From NCBI GenBank assembly GCA_022708025.1, contig JAKIZM010000005.1, positions 1-64,000 of the forward strand: DNA of 64,000 nt. The letters run 5' to 3'. A program made the translations under genes and the position numbers. Positions within the stretch are counted from its first letter, which is position 1; each line of letters begins with the position of its first letter. The notes below the pieces were generated by a model. It ran no database searches, was not told where the DNA came from, and saw only the letters and a list, made by a program, of their open reading frames with translations. This DNA is from Bacteroidota bacterium. Lineage in GTDB: Bacteria; Bacteroidota; Ignavibacteria; Ignavibacteriales; Ignavibacteriaceae. Below are positions 1 through 9,007 of the stretch, piece after piece.

Positions 1-139
1 CTTCAAAATGTTATATGAACAATCCCATTTAGCTCAATAAAGACAGTCATAAGGAAGAATTTTTAAGAAATAATTATTTGTCCGTTAAATTATCTTTGTT
101 TTTATGTCCTATATCGGATTTGAGATTCTGTTAAAACGG

Positions 140-171
140 TTTGACTTTGCATTTTTAACGGCTTATTTTTT
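140..171 (+). promoter_or_regulatory. Candidate promoter for the BMC shell genes
   Basis: TTTG at 140-143 is followed after 20 nt by TATTTTTT at 164-171. This resembles the Bacteroidota primary-sigma pattern (TTTG, 19-21 nt, TAnnTTTG) with the final G replaced by T. It would give a leader of roughly 25 nt before the TTG start at 202. Bases 1-139 hold no gene I can see. Confidence 0.4.
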
Positions 172-201
172 CCTATCAAAATTTATATCGGGAGCAAACT
201 C

Positions 202-480
202 TTGATTGAAAAGTCACTCGGCATATTTGAAACTAATAGTGTGTCTTCATCAATAAATGCATTATCGGTTATCATAAAAGAAAATTCTGTAAATGTAATT
301 AACAAGCAGGTTATCGGAGACGGAATAGTAGCTCTGATATTTACAGGCAATTTAGGAGCACTGAAGAAAGCTTTTAAAAAAGGAGCGGAGCATTTAAGTG
401 CTTCCAATGAATTCAGAGTCTTTCATATTATTCCTATGCCTCATAAAAATCTGCTTTCTTTATTTGGAATCAGAGGTTAA
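202..480 (+). CDS. BMC-domain shell protein (single-domain, hexamer type)
   Basis: This 92-residue protein is the length of a single BMC domain, the tile that forms hexamers in the facets of bacterial microcompartments. It opens with MIEKSLGIFET, a diverged form of the LGxIET strand of the family. It then has the helix region, the GDG pore-type turn near residue 40 and the GxxGALKKAFKKGAEH helix. The start is TTG at 202 with a GGGAG ribosome site at 189-193; no ATG is usable upstream. The second BMC gene follows after 4 nt, so the two are co-transcribed. The sequence is more divergent than the downstream paralogue and could be an accessory tile. No microcompartment enzyme lies inside the window; any would be to the left of position 1 or elsewhere. 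The family is clear, the metabolic role is not. Confidence 0.85.
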   Translation: MIEKSLGIFETNSVSSSINALSVIIKENSVNVINKQVIGDGIVALIFTGNLGALKKAFKKGAEHLSASNEFRVFHIIPMPHKNLLSLFGIRG

Positions 481-484
481 AATT

Positions 485-1345
485 ATGTCTACTTCTTTCG
501 GTTTAATTGAATCAAAAGGTTTAGTTGCATTAGTTGAAGCAGCTGATATAATTCTTAAAAACTCACCAGTTGAAATATTGGGCGTTCGTAAGCTGAATAA
601 TGGTTTAACAGCACTGGCTGTTAGCGGCGATCAGGATTATGTTAATGCTGCTGTAGAATCAGCAGTAGATGCCGGGAAAAGAGTTGGTGAAGTAAATGCA
701 TTCACAGTAATTAATGAACCACCCAAACAAGTGATGAAAATATTTGGTGATTTGTTTTCAGCTTCAATGGAATCTGATGAATTAATTCTTGATATTAACG
801 AAGAATCAGGCATTAGAGTGAACAGAATTACAATGCCTGAGATTGAAGGACATAAGATCAAGGATAAAAAACCTAAAACCATCAAAAAAAGAGAAATATC
901 AAAAAAATCTGTAGAAGTATCTCATCCTGATGAAGAAAATAAAAAAGTAACTTCTGATAAAGTTGTTCAGATAAAACATAAAACAAAAGATGATTTATCT
1001 TTTTCAGTAAATACTTTGAAACAAAAAGAATCAGAAGAGTCTGAATCAGAAAGCGATATCAACTTATCTACAATTGAGCGTTTAAGAAGAGAAGCTTTAG
1101 GAATTAAGACAAAAGAAATAATCAAAGAAAGAAAGATTACTGTTGCTCCTGTAAAAAAGAAAAAAGAAAAGAGTGATGCAATCAGATCAGAAAATCAAAA
1201 AGTAGATTTTGAACTTATTGATAAAATGAATGTTCATAAATTAAGAAATTATGCGAGGAAATTTTCCGGATTTCCTATTAAAGGCAGGGAAATATCCAGA
1301 GCTAACCGAGGTGAACTTATAGAATATTTTAAAAAATTACATTAG
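485..1345 (+). CDS. BMC-domain shell protein with long charged C-terminal extension
   Basis: Residues about 4-85 form a typical BMC domain (FGLIESKGLVALVEAAD, then the NNG pore turn, GDQDYVNAAVESAVDAG). A linker of about 150 residues follows that is very rich in Lys, Glu and Ser and looks disordered. The C-terminal 40 residues (NVHKLRNYARKFSGFPIKGREISRANRGELIEYFKKL) look like a small helical SAP/Rho-N-like module. The ATG at 485 is preferred over an in-frame ATG at 398, because the earlier start would place 29 non-BMC residues in front and overlap the preceding gene. Extensions of this kind are known on some BMC shell proteins and are proposed to bind nucleic acid or cargo; here that is inference. 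The gene is 4 nt from the upstream BMC gene and 9 nt from the YbbR gene. Confidence 0.85.
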   Translation: MSTSFGLIESKGLVALVEAADIILKNSPVEILGVRKLNNGLTALAVSGDQDYVNAAVESAVDAGKRVGEVNAFTVINEPPKQVMKIFGDLFSASMESDELILDINEESGIRVNRITMPEIEGHKIKDKKPKTIKKREISKKSVEVSHPDEENKKVTSDKVVQIKHKTKDDLSFSVNTLKQKESEESESESDINLSTIERLRREALGIKTKEIIKERKITVAPVKKKKEKSDAIRSENQKVDFELIDKMNVHKLRNYARKFSGFPIKGREISRANRGELIEYFKKLH

Positions 1346-1354
1346 TTGAAGTAA

Positions 1355-2269
1355 GTGAAAAACAAGATTATTATAATAATAGCATCGATATTGTTTTCGA
1401 TTCTGATATGGGGCTCGATTACGTTGTCCGATCAGTTCTTCTCTTCGATGGATATGGATATAAAAGTTGTAAATCAACCAACCGGATATTCTTGTGGATT
1501 TGTGGATCCTGAAACAGTTTCATTAAAGATTAAAGCAAAAGGGTGGCAATTACTTTCATTAAGATTAGGTGGCGAAAATCAATTTCTGATTTCTGCAGAT
1601 AATGATAGCGGATTAATGAGTAAAGATCCTTTTAACCAGCTTAATGAAAATACATGGATTAGTTCCGGAATTAATATTATTGAAATATCACCAAGAAAAA
1701 TAACTTATGATGTTGAAAAAATTAAAGTTAAGAAAGTAAAAATCATTCCAGAAGTTAAACTTGATTTTAGTAATGATTATGGATTAGCTACTCCGATAAA
1801 AGTTTTTCCTGATTCAGTTCTTGTTGCCGGACCAAAAAGTATTATGGATACTCTTTCTTTCGTAAAAACTAATCCGTTAGAATTAACTTCACTTGACAGT
1901 CCAACTAAAGTAATTGCTGAAATTAAAGAAGTCAGAGGCTTTCAATTTGAAAGAAAAAGTGTTGAGTTGAATCTGGATGTTCAGAGAATAGTTGAAAAAG
2001 TGTTTACTGATATAAAAGTAGTAATAAATGATATTCCAAAAGACCGCCATATAGTACTTATTCCAAATACTCTTGAATGCAGCCTGAGAGGCGGAATAAG
2101 CATTTTAGGAAAAATAAACAGTGATCAGATAACTGCATCGGTGTTTTACAGTCAGATTGTTTATGATACAACAGGAACTATTATGCCTAGATTAATAATT
2201 CCTGAAAACACACAGCTTGTTTTTACAAAACCTGCCAGACTTAATTACATAATCAAAAAGTTTGAATAG
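1355..2269 (+). CDS. YbbR-like domain protein
   Basis: This 304-aa protein starts at a GTG (1355). One N-terminal membrane segment (residues about 4-24) leads into an extracytoplasmic region of YbbR-like repeats, recognisable by the VKVIPEVKLDF strand and the ...VFPDSVLVAGPKSIMDTL block near residues 145-170. In Firmicutes the YbbR protein CdaR regulates the diadenylate cyclase CdaA, whose gene is normally beside it. No cyclase gene is present here, so a c-di-AMP role is not supported by context. It sits between the BMC pair and tmk, all on the same strand with short gaps, so a shared transcript is likely. Confidence 0.75.
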   Translation: MKNKIIIIIASILFSILIWGSITLSDQFFSSMDMDIKVVNQPTGYSCGFVDPETVSLKIKAKGWQLLSLRLGGENQFLISADNDSGLMSKDPFNQLNENTWISSGINIIEISPRKITYDVEKIKVKKVKIIPEVKLDFSNDYGLATPIKVFPDSVLVAGPKSIMDTLSFVKTNPLELTSLDSPTKVIAEIKEVRGFQFERKSVELNLDVQRIVEKVFTDIKVVINDIPKDRHIVLIPNTLECSLRGGISILGKINSDQITASVFYSQIVYDTTGTIMPRLIIPENTQLVFTKPARLNYIIKKFE

Positions 2270-2306
2270 CAGTAACTGAATTCAATTAAATTAAAGGCAA
2301 CTTTTT

Positions 2307-2930
2307 ATGTTTATTAGCTTTGAAGGAATAGATTTTAGTGGTAAATCAACACAGGTAAAACTATTAGAAAATTATTTAAAAGATCAGAATAAAAAAGTTA
2401 AACTAATCCGCGAACCAGGTGGTACAGAAATATCTGAGAAGATAAGAAAAATTTTACTTGACAAAGAAAATAATCATATGGTTATGGAAACAGAGATTTT
2501 TCTGTTTTCCGCAAGCCGAGCTCAATTAGTCAGAGAAGTTATCAGACCTAGTCTTGAAAAAGGATATTATGTTATTTCGGATAGATTTCATGATTCATCC
2601 ACAGCTTATCAGGGATATGGAAGAGGTTTACCTGTTGATTCAATAGTTAAAATTAATAATCTTGCAATCGGCAATACTGTGCCGGATATAACTTTTTTTA
2701 TAGATATTCCAAATGAAGTGGCAATTGCCAGAAAAGCTCAAAGATCGATGTCTGATCTTGACAGAATAGAAGTCTCTGATGAAAATTTTTTTGAAAGAGT
2801 TAGAAATGGTTATCTTAAAATTGCTGAATCTGAAAAAAGGTTCAGAGTAATAGATGGCACAAAAAGTATTGAAGAAATTAATGAAATGATAATAAATGAA
2901 ATAAATATTCTTGAAGGTGTTAATAAATGA
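2307..2930 (+). CDS. tmk: Thymidylate kinase
   Basis: dTMP kinase phosphorylates dTMP to dTDP in the cytoplasm for dTTP synthesis. The 207-aa length is normal. The Walker A loop GIDFSGKST is at residues 7-15, REPGGTEISEKIR is the next conserved block, and DRFH at residues 92-95 is the DR(Y/F)-type substrate motif. AYQGYGRG follows, as in the family. The C-terminal LID region carries the basic residues seen in other bacterial enzymes. The stop overlaps the start of the downstream S41 protease by 4 nt (ATGA), which indicates translational coupling. Confidence 0.95.
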   Translation: MFISFEGIDFSGKSTQVKLLENYLKDQNKKVKLIREPGGTEISEKIRKILLDKENNHMVMETEIFLFSASRAQLVREVIRPSLEKGYYVISDRFHDSSTAYQGYGRGLPVDSIVKINNLAIGNTVPDITFFIDIPNEVAIARKAQRSMSDLDRIEVSDENFFERVRNGYLKIAESEKRFRVIDGTKSIEEINEMIINEINILEGVNK

Positions 2931-4588
2931 AGATTCGTAAATATGTGTTGTTTTCACTGTTGATTGTAGTAACAATTAGTGCATTTGGTTTTATAATTTC
3001 AAATAAAGATATCTATTTTGAAATTACAAAAAACCTTGAACTATTTGGGAAAGTATATAAAGAAATATCTTTTAATTATGTGGATGAAGTTGATCCTAAA
3101 GAATTTATGAGAGCAGGTATAAAAGGAATGTTAAGTAAACTAGATCCTTATACTGTTTTTATTGATGAAAAAAATCAGGACGATATTGATCTGCTTACAA
3201 ACGGTAAATATGGCGGTGTGGGGATTTCTATCGGAGTAAGAAATGATAAAGTTACAATTCTCGAAATCCTTGATGGATATTCTGCTCAAAAACAGGGCTT
3301 AAGAGTTGGAGATGTAATTACTTCAGTTGGTGATAAATCAGTTTCTGTTGATAAGATTGACGAGATTTCCTCATTAGTTAAAGGTGAGCCGGGTACATCT
3401 GTTCAATTAAAGGTTTTAAGGTCAAATGAAAGTGATACCTTGATCTTTAACTTGATAAGAGAAGAAGTGATTATTAAAAATGTTGCGTTTGCTGATTTCT
3501 ATCCGGAGAATTCAGGAAATGTGTATATAAAACTTACTAACTTCAGCCGTTCTGCAGGTGATGAATTAAGAAATGCTTTGCGCGAATTAAAAAACAAAAA
3601 AGAAATCAATTCAATAGTGCTTGATTTACGTGGTAATCCGGGAGGATTGTTAGACGTTGCTGTTGATGTTTGTGATAAATTCCTTAATAAAGATGTATTG
3701 ATTGTTTCAACAAGAGGAAAAGACCTGAATAGTGAAAAAAAATACTTTGCAAAAGAAGAACCTTTAGCAGGTAATGAAAAACTTGTTGTATTAATTAATG
3801 GAAACAGTGCTTCAGCATCTGAAATTGTAGCTGGCGCAATTCAGGATCACGATAGAGGAGTGATTTTAGGAACTCAGTCTTTTGGCAAAGGATTAGTTCA
3901 AACTATTACTCCGCTTAGTTTTAACACATCTTTAAAAATTACAACGGCAAAGTATTATACACCAAGTGGCCGCTGCATTCAGAAAGTAGATTATTCAATG
4001 AACAACAAGGTAATTCCTGAACACGATTCACTTAAGAAAGATATTTTTTCAACAGATAATAAAAGAACAGTTTATAGTGCCGGTGGTATTACTCCGGATA
4101 CTGTAGTTGAATATTCAATTAAAAGTGATCTGCTGAAAGACCTTTTAGCTAAAGGTAAGATTTTTGACTTTGCAGATAAATACTATTATAAAAATGAGAA
4201 ATCAGATTTTAAGAAAATAGATGAAAAGAAATTGATAGCTGAGTTTAAACAATATCTGAAGGATTCGGATTATAAATATGAATCAGAAACAGAAAAGAAA
4301 TTCAATGAATTGACCAAAACAATTAATGAAAAGAATAAAACAAATAACATTGAAAGCTCATTGCAAAAAATTAAAGCTGATTTAAATAAAATTTATGAAA
4401 ATGAGTTTAATGATTTTACAAAAGAAATAATTTCTGAGCTTAAAATTGAAATTGCTTCAAGATATTTTGGTACAAACGGTGCCATTAAAGAGCGCTTAGT
4501 ATATGATAAACAGTTTAATGCAGCTCTTAATATTTTTTCCGATAAAAACACATATTCCAAATTGCTTAATAGCAGCAGTAAATTATAA
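2927..4588 (+). CDS. S41 carboxyl-terminal processing protease with PDZ domain
   Basis: This 553-aa CtpA/Prc-type serine protease has an N-terminal signal/anchor (residues about 6-24) and a PDZ domain (about 95-175, with GVGISIGVRNDKVTILEI). The S41 catalytic core follows. GNSASASEIVAGAIQDHDR places the catalytic Ser at residue 296, and FGKGLVQ places the general-base Lys at 321. This 25-residue spacing is the same as in the well-studied CtpA protease. A Lys/Glu-rich C-terminal region of about 150 residues follows. It would act in the periplasm, trimming or degrading C-termini of secreted proteins. The start overlaps tmk by 4 nt. Confidence 0.92.
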   Translation: MKIRKYVLFSLLIVVTISAFGFIISNKDIYFEITKNLELFGKVYKEISFNYVDEVDPKEFMRAGIKGMLSKLDPYTVFIDEKNQDDIDLLTNGKYGGVGISIGVRNDKVTILEILDGYSAQKQGLRVGDVITSVGDKSVSVDKIDEISSLVKGEPGTSVQLKVLRSNESDTLIFNLIREEVIIKNVAFADFYPENSGNVYIKLTNFSRSAGDELRNALRELKNKKEINSIVLDLRGNPGGLLDVAVDVCDKFLNKDVLIVSTRGKDLNSEKKYFAKEEPLAGNEKLVVLINGNSASASEIVAGAIQDHDRGVILGTQSFGKGLVQTITPLSFNTSLKITTAKYYTPSGRCIQKVDYSMNNKVIPEHDSLKKDIFSTDNKRTVYSAGGITPDTVVEYSIKSDLLKDLLAKGKIFDFADKYYYKNEKSDFKKIDEKKLIAEFKQYLKDSDYKYESETEKKFNELTKTINEKNKTNNIESSLQKIKADLNKIYENEFNDFTKEIISELKIEIASRYFGTNGAIKERLVYDKQFNAALNIFSDKNTYSKLLNSSSKL

Positions 4589-4593
4589 AAATT

Positions 4594-4893
4594 ATGACTA
4601 AATCTTTAATTAGAAGAGCAAGAGCGTTTTACAGGGTTAATCCGGTTTATAGTGATTGTCCATCCTGTAAATCATCAGCTTCATTACAAAGATCTCATAG
4701 CAGGAATTTCAAAGAGAAATTAGTTAGTAAACTTTTATTTCATAAATATTACAGATGTAAGGAATGCGGATGGAGGGGCGCAATTAAAACAATCAGATTT
4801 AAGGCAGCTTCTTTATTAGTTATTTTATTTTATATGTTACTTATTCTTACTGCCGGGTTTATTACCCATCAGATTTTAAAAAGACTGTTATAA
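4594..4893 (+). CDS. Small zinc-ribbon membrane protein, function unknown
   Basis: This 99-aa protein has two CxxC pairs (CPSC near residue 22 and CKEC near residue 57), which together could bind one zinc ion. A single C-terminal membrane helix of about 23 residues (SLLVILFYMLLILTAGFITH) follows. The linker between the pairs is rich in Arg, Lys and Ser. It starts 5 nt after the S41 protease and is probably in the same operon. I do not recognise a characterised family; its topology suggests a membrane-tethered cytosolic zinc ribbon. Confidence 0.7.
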   Translation: MTKSLIRRARAFYRVNPVYSDCPSCKSSASLQRSHSRNFKEKLVSKLLFHKYYRCKECGWRGAIKTIRFKAASLLVILFYMLLILTAGFITHQILKRLL

Positions 4894-5020
4894 GCAATTA
4901 TTTTTCAGGATAATATTTTTAATGATAAAAATGATTTTATAAAATAAGGTTTTCGTTTGTTTTAAAAACATAAATTTATAACTTAGAACATTTGAAATAT
5001 AAATAATTTGTATTTGACAA

Positions 5021-5048
5021 ACAGGGAAAACCTTGCTTTTTCCCCTGT
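5021..5048. repeat. Imperfect hairpin in the leader region before the respiratory cluster
   Basis: ACAGGGAAAA at 5021-5030 can pair with TTTTCCCCTGT at 5038-5048 with one bulged C, giving a stem of about 10 bp. No T-run follows on either strand, so a classic terminator is not supported. It lies in the 253-nt gap 4894-5146, which otherwise holds no gene. Confidence 0.45.
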
Positions 5049-5116
5049 GCAATCCACACTTTAATCTAAATAATTTTTAATATAGTTCCAGGCAATACCT
5101 GTGAAAGAACTTTTTG

Positions 5117-5124
5117 TAATTTTG
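5117..5124 (+). promoter_or_regulatory. -7-like element upstream of actA
   Basis: TAATTTTG matches TAnnTTTG exactly and lies 22 nt before the actA ATG at 5147. No TTTG is present at the expected -33 position, so the call is weak. It is the best candidate for the start of the long respiratory transcript. Confidence 0.35.
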
Positions 5125-5146
5125 CCTGTAAGGTAAAGGAATACTG

Positions 5147-5719
5147 ATGAAAAAATCTTTTCTGGATTACATTTTTAGAAACAGATTACCTGTTGTGCTT
5201 TTTGTTGTTATTGCTTCATTTACATTAACATATTTTGTATCAAGAGCTGAAAGAGATGGTGTTGGTTATTCGCCAGATCAACCAATAGCTTATTCACATA
5301 AGCTCCACGCAGGGGATATGAAAATTGATTGTCAATACTGCCACGTTGGTGTTGAAAAATCCAGGCATGCAATGGTTCCCGCTGTTGCTACCTGTATGAA
5401 CTGCCATACTGTGGCAAGAAAAGATAAACCTGAAATTGTTAAGCTTACAGAATATTATATTAATGGAATACCTCTAAAGTGGAAACGAATTCATAAGGTT
5501 CCGGATTATGCCTACTTTAATCATTCAGTTCATGTTAATAAGGGGATAGATTGTACAGCTTGTCATGGTGAAATTACTACTATGGAAAAAGTCGGTCAGA
5601 TGAACTCTTTCACTATGGGAAGTTGTTTAAATTGTCACCGGAATGCACACGCTAAGTTCCCTGAATTAAGAGATAAAATTAAACCTGGTCCTGAATATTG
5701 CTCAGCTTGTCACAGGTAA
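5147..5719 (+). CDS. actA: ACIII subunit A, pentaheme cytochrome c
   Basis: This 190-aa subunit has one N-terminal membrane anchor (residues about 13-31) and five CxxCH heme c sites: CQYCH, CMNCH, CTACH, CLNCH and CSACH. Five hemes, additional scattered His ligands and a single anchor are the hallmark of ActA, the periplasmic multiheme subunit of alternative complex III. That complex oxidises menaquinol and passes electrons to a cytochrome c or directly to the oxidase. It heads the Act cluster that runs to about 13.7 kb. Confidence 0.93.
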   Translation: MKKSFLDYIFRNRLPVVLFVVIASFTLTYFVSRAERDGVGYSPDQPIAYSHKLHAGDMKIDCQYCHVGVEKSRHAMVPAVATCMNCHTVARKDKPEIVKLTEYYINGIPLKWKRIHKVPDYAYFNHSVHVNKGIDCTACHGEITTMEKVGQMNSFTMGSCLNCHRNAHAKFPELRDKIKPGPEYCSACHR

Positions 5720-5745
5720 TGGATAACTAAAAATCAGAAGTAAGT

Positions 5746-5922
5746 ATGAATAGAAAAAAATTTTTTACGTCATTAACGATTGGCACATTGGGATTTACTC
5801 TTTTTAATACATATCCATTTAAATTTTTTAAAGATAAATCTAAAACACTCAATTCAAATGTGAAATTGAAGATCAATCCTATGGCTGTTAGTAGAAAAAA
5901 TAAAGGTGGTAAGAATGTCTGA
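5746..5922 (+). CDS. Small Tat-signal-like ORF between actA and actB
   Basis: An open frame of 58 codons starts with ATG at 5746 and stops at 5920-5922, overlapping the actB start by 8 nt. It reads MNRKKFFTSLTIGTLGF, a basic K/R stretch followed by FxxxLTIG and a hydrophobic segment, much like a Tat signal. A basic tail follows (KLKINPMAVSRKNKGGK). An RK pair replaces the usual RR. The tight overlap with actB and position inside a conserved operon argue for a real gene; the small size argues for caution. It could be a short accessory subunit or assembly factor of ACIII. No function is claimed. Confidence 0.6.
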   Translation: MNRKKFFTSLTIGTLGFTLFNTYPFKFFKDKSKTLNSNVKLKINPMAVSRKNKGGKNV

Positions 5923-8900
5923 ACAGAATAATGGTTTAAACACAGCTAACGAAGATAATACTCCTCATCCAAATTACTGGAGAAGTTTCGAATCATTATA
6001 TAGAGATCCAAAAGTAATTGAAGCAAAGGCTCACGAATTTAAAGAAGGCGTTACGGATGACTTTTCTCCTTCGGGTATGTCAAATATTTCAAGAAGAAAA
6101 TTCTTTGCATTATTAGGTGCATCTGCTGCATTAGCCGGTACGGCTTGTACTGATTATCGTGATAAAGGTGAGATAGTTCCGTATAATGTTAAACCGGAAG
6201 AGATTACAGTCGGGAAACCAAACTATTATGCTTCTACTTGTACAGCCTGTCCAAATGCTTGTGGAATATTAATTAAAACCCGCGAAGGTCGCCCAATAAA
6301 GATTGATGGTAATCCGGATCATCCGGTTAATAAAGGAAAGATTTGTGCAAAAGGTCAGGCAAATATTTTAAATCTATATGATCCTGAGAGAATTAAGGCA
6401 CCACAGAAAAATTCAAGCTTAACTTTTAATGAAGTAAGCTGGAAGGATGCAGATAATGAGATAATAACAGCACTTGGATTAGCAGGCAGCGATGAGATAG
6501 CACTTATTACTCATTCAATTACTTCACCGACAATGCTAAAAGTGATAGATGACTTTAAAGCGAAATATCCAACAGCCAAACTCTATAGTTATGAATTATT
6601 TAATGACTCGATTAAAAATTCTGCCTGGAGAAAAACTTACGGCTCAGGAAATTTCCCTTTATTAAAATGGGATGAAGCTAAAGTAATTCTATCACTTGAA
6701 TCTGATTTCCTTGGAACTGAAGGGCACAAAGTTGAAACCTCAAGATTGTTTTCACAAAACAGAGATGTTGATAGTAAGAAGTTTACAAGACTTTATTGCA
6801 TTGACAGCAATATAACAATAACCGGAATTAATTCTGATTACAGATTACATATTAGACCTGAAGCACAATTAGAATTTGTATTAAGTTTAGCTAATGAGAT
6901 TGCTAAAAAGGGGAACATCACTTCAGCGATAAGTGCATCAGGTTATGATCTCAATAATTTTGCAAAAAAATATAATCTCGATTCAAAAATTTTGAATTAT
7001 CTTGTTTCGGATCTTATTGCTAATAAAGGTAAATCAATTATCACTGCAGGTAATTCACTGCCGGAAAATGTACATATAGCAGTTAATCTTTTAAATGATG
7101 CTTTAGGAAATAAAAATTTATACAGAACAGACTCTTCATCAGTATCGCTGGTTGATCATTCAACAATTGAAGAATTTGAAGCATTAGTTCAGAAGATGAA
7201 TGCCGGTTCCGTTGCTGTTGTGATAAATATTGATTGCAATCCTGTGTATCATTTTGCAGATGATCTTGGTTTTGAAAAAGCACTTGCTAAAGTTCCATTA
7301 AGTATAACTCTTACAGAAAGGTTAAATGAAACTACAGCAGTTACACACTATGCACTTCCGCTCAATCATAATTTTGAAAGCTGGGGAGATGCAAAAGTAA
7401 GAACCAATGTTTTCTCATTACAGCAGCCGGTTATTGCACCTATTCATCAAACAAGACAAAAAGAATCAATACTTTTATCCTGGATATCAGGGAAATCGGA
7501 TAGTTTTACGGAATATTTATATCTTACTTATCTGAAGAATAACTGGGAAAAGAATATTTATCCAACTCTTAATTCTAAAATTAGTTTTGATAAATTTTGG
7601 CTCGGCGCTTTACACGATGGTATTGTAAAAACTACTTCTCCTGTAATTTCGTATGGAGCAGCAAACACAGGTTCTTTTGACGAATCCAAGATAGAAATAA
7701 AAAATCCCGAAGGTTTTACATTAATCATAAAAGAAAACTATTCGCTTGGTGACGGCAGATTTGCTCACAATGGCTGGCTTCAGGAATTACCGCATCCTGT
7801 TTCAAAGGCAACCTGGGATAATTATGCTGCACTTTCCGAAAAGACTTGTAAAGATTTTGGATTAAAGGATAATGATCTTATTGAGGTAAGTGTTGAAAAC
7901 AGAAAACTTAAATTACCTGTTCTTATGCAAGCAGGAACTGCTGATAATGTAATTGTTGTTGAGAGCGGATTTGGCAGAACTAATTCAGGTACAGTTGCTA
8001 CAGGTGTTGGGTTTAATGTTAATTCACTTCTTTCATCTAAATCAAATTTATCTCCTTGGATTTATAGTAATGCTAAAATTACCAAAACAGGCGATACTTA
8101 TTTAGTTGCTACAACTCAGGAGCATCATGTTTTTGATGATCCATTGGTTCAGGATTTACATATAATCAGGAAAATAATTCAGGAAGGTACTGTAGCTGAA
8201 TATTTAAAGAATCCATCATTCATAAAAGAAAACAATGAGGCACAATTGCCAAGTGTTTCTAATCCCTATCCTTATAATGGCGTTAAATGGGGAATGGCAA
8301 TTGATCTAAATAAATGTACAGGCTGCGGAGATTGTGTTGTAGCTTGTGATGTTGAAAATAATATTCCTGTTGTTGGTAAAGATCAGGTATTAAAAAGCAG
8401 AGAAATGCAATGGTTAAGGATTGACAGATATTATTCAGGCAGCCCGGATAATCCAAAAGTCAGTATACAACCAATGTTATGTCAGCATTGTGATCAGGCG
8501 CCGTGTGAAAATGTATGCCCGGTAGTTGCAACTACTCACAGTCCTGATGGATTGAATCAAATGACATACAACAGATGTGTTGGTACAAGATATTGTTCAA
8601 ATAACTGTCCTTATAAAGTAAGAAGATTTAACTTCTATAATTTCAGAGATCACTTCAGAGATAGTTATCAGGAGAATCCTATTTTAGCATTGATGCATAA
8701 TCCTGAAGTTACAGTCAGATCACGCGGAGTAATGGAAAAATGTACATTCTGTGTTCAAAGAATTTCGGAAGCAAGAGCTGATGCTACCCATCTGAAAAGA
8801 AACCTTAAAGGTTCGGATGTAACAACAGCCTGTCAGGATGCCTGCAGTTCGAATGCAATTTATTTTGGTGATATTAACGATAAAGAAGAAGAATTTTATA

Positions 8901-9007
8901 AATATAGAAATCACGAGCTTGGATATTATGTTCTTGAAGAGCTTAACGTCAAGCCGAATGTAACTTACATTGCAAAACTTAGAAATATTCATTCGGAGGA
9001 AGTTTAG
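5915..9007 (+). CDS. actB: ACIII subunit B, molybdopterin-like plus ferredoxin domains
   Basis: This protein of about 1030 aa is the iron-sulfur subunit of ACIII. An N-terminal Tat-type signal ([20 protein letters not shown], near residue 60) also contains a lipobox-like AGTAC. It is followed by a molybdopterin-oxidoreductase-like domain with CTACPNAC...GKICAKG, and then a C-terminal ferredoxin-like domain. The ferredoxin domain has four Cys groups ([41 protein letters not shown]...CQDAC), enough for several FeS clusters. In characterised ACIII the molybdopterin-like part holds no Mo cofactor. The ATG at 5915 is chosen over an in-frame GTG at 5906 because AAAGGTGG at 5902-5909 then serves as its ribosome site. 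The stop overlaps the actC GTG start. Confidence 0.93.
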   Translation: MSEQNNGLNTANEDNTPHPNYWRSFESLYRDPKVIEAKAHEFKEGVTDDFSPSGMSNISRRKFFALLGASAALAGTACTDYRDKGEIVPYNVKPEEITVGKPNYYASTCTACPNACGILIKTREGRPIKIDGNPDHPVNKGKICAKGQANILNLYDPERIKAPQKNSSLTFNEVSWKDADNEIITALGLAGSDEIALITHSITSPTMLKVIDDFKAKYPTAKLYSYELFNDSIKNSAWRKTYGSGNFPLLKWDEAKVILSLESDFLGTEGHKVETSRLFSQNRDVDSKKFTRLYCIDSNITITGINSDYRLHIRPEAQLEFVLSLANEIAKKGNITSAISASGYDLNNFAKKYNLDSKILNYLVSDLIANKGKSIITAGNSLPENVHIAVNLLNDALGNKNLYRTDSSSVSLVDHSTIEEFEALVQKMNAGSVAVVINIDCNPVYHFADDLGFEKALAKVPLSITLTERLNETTAVTHYALPLNHNFESWGDAKVRTNVFSLQQPVIAPIHQTRQKESILLSWISGKSDSFTEYLYLTYLKNNWEKNIYPTLNSKISFDKFWLGALHDGIVKTTSPVISYGAANTGSFDESKIEIKNPEGFTLIIKENYSLGDGRFAHNGWLQELPHPVSKATWDNYAALSEKTCKDFGLKDNDLIEVSVENRKLKLPVLMQAGTADNVIVVESGFGRTNSGTVATGVGFNVNSLLSSKSNLSPWIYSNAKITKTGDTYLVATTQEHHVFDDPLVQDLHIIRKIIQEGTVAEYLKNPSFIKENNEAQLPSVSNPYPYNGVKWGMAIDLNKCTGCGDCVVACDVENNIPVVGKDQVLKSREMQWLRIDRYYSGSPDNPKVSIQPMLCQHCDQAPCENVCPVVATTHSPDGLNQMTYNRCVGTRYCSNNCPYKVRRFNFYNFRDHFRDSYQENPILALMHNPEVTVRSRGVMEKCTFCVQRISEARADATHLKRNLKGSDVTTACQDACSSNAIYFGDINDKEEEFYKYRNHELGYYVLEELNVKPNVTYIAKLRNIHSEEV

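Noticed and set aside
398-484. Upstream start at 398 for the second BMC gene
   Set aside because: It would add 29 residues with no BMC similarity and overlap the previous gene by over 80 bp; the ATG at 485 opens a typical BMC domain.
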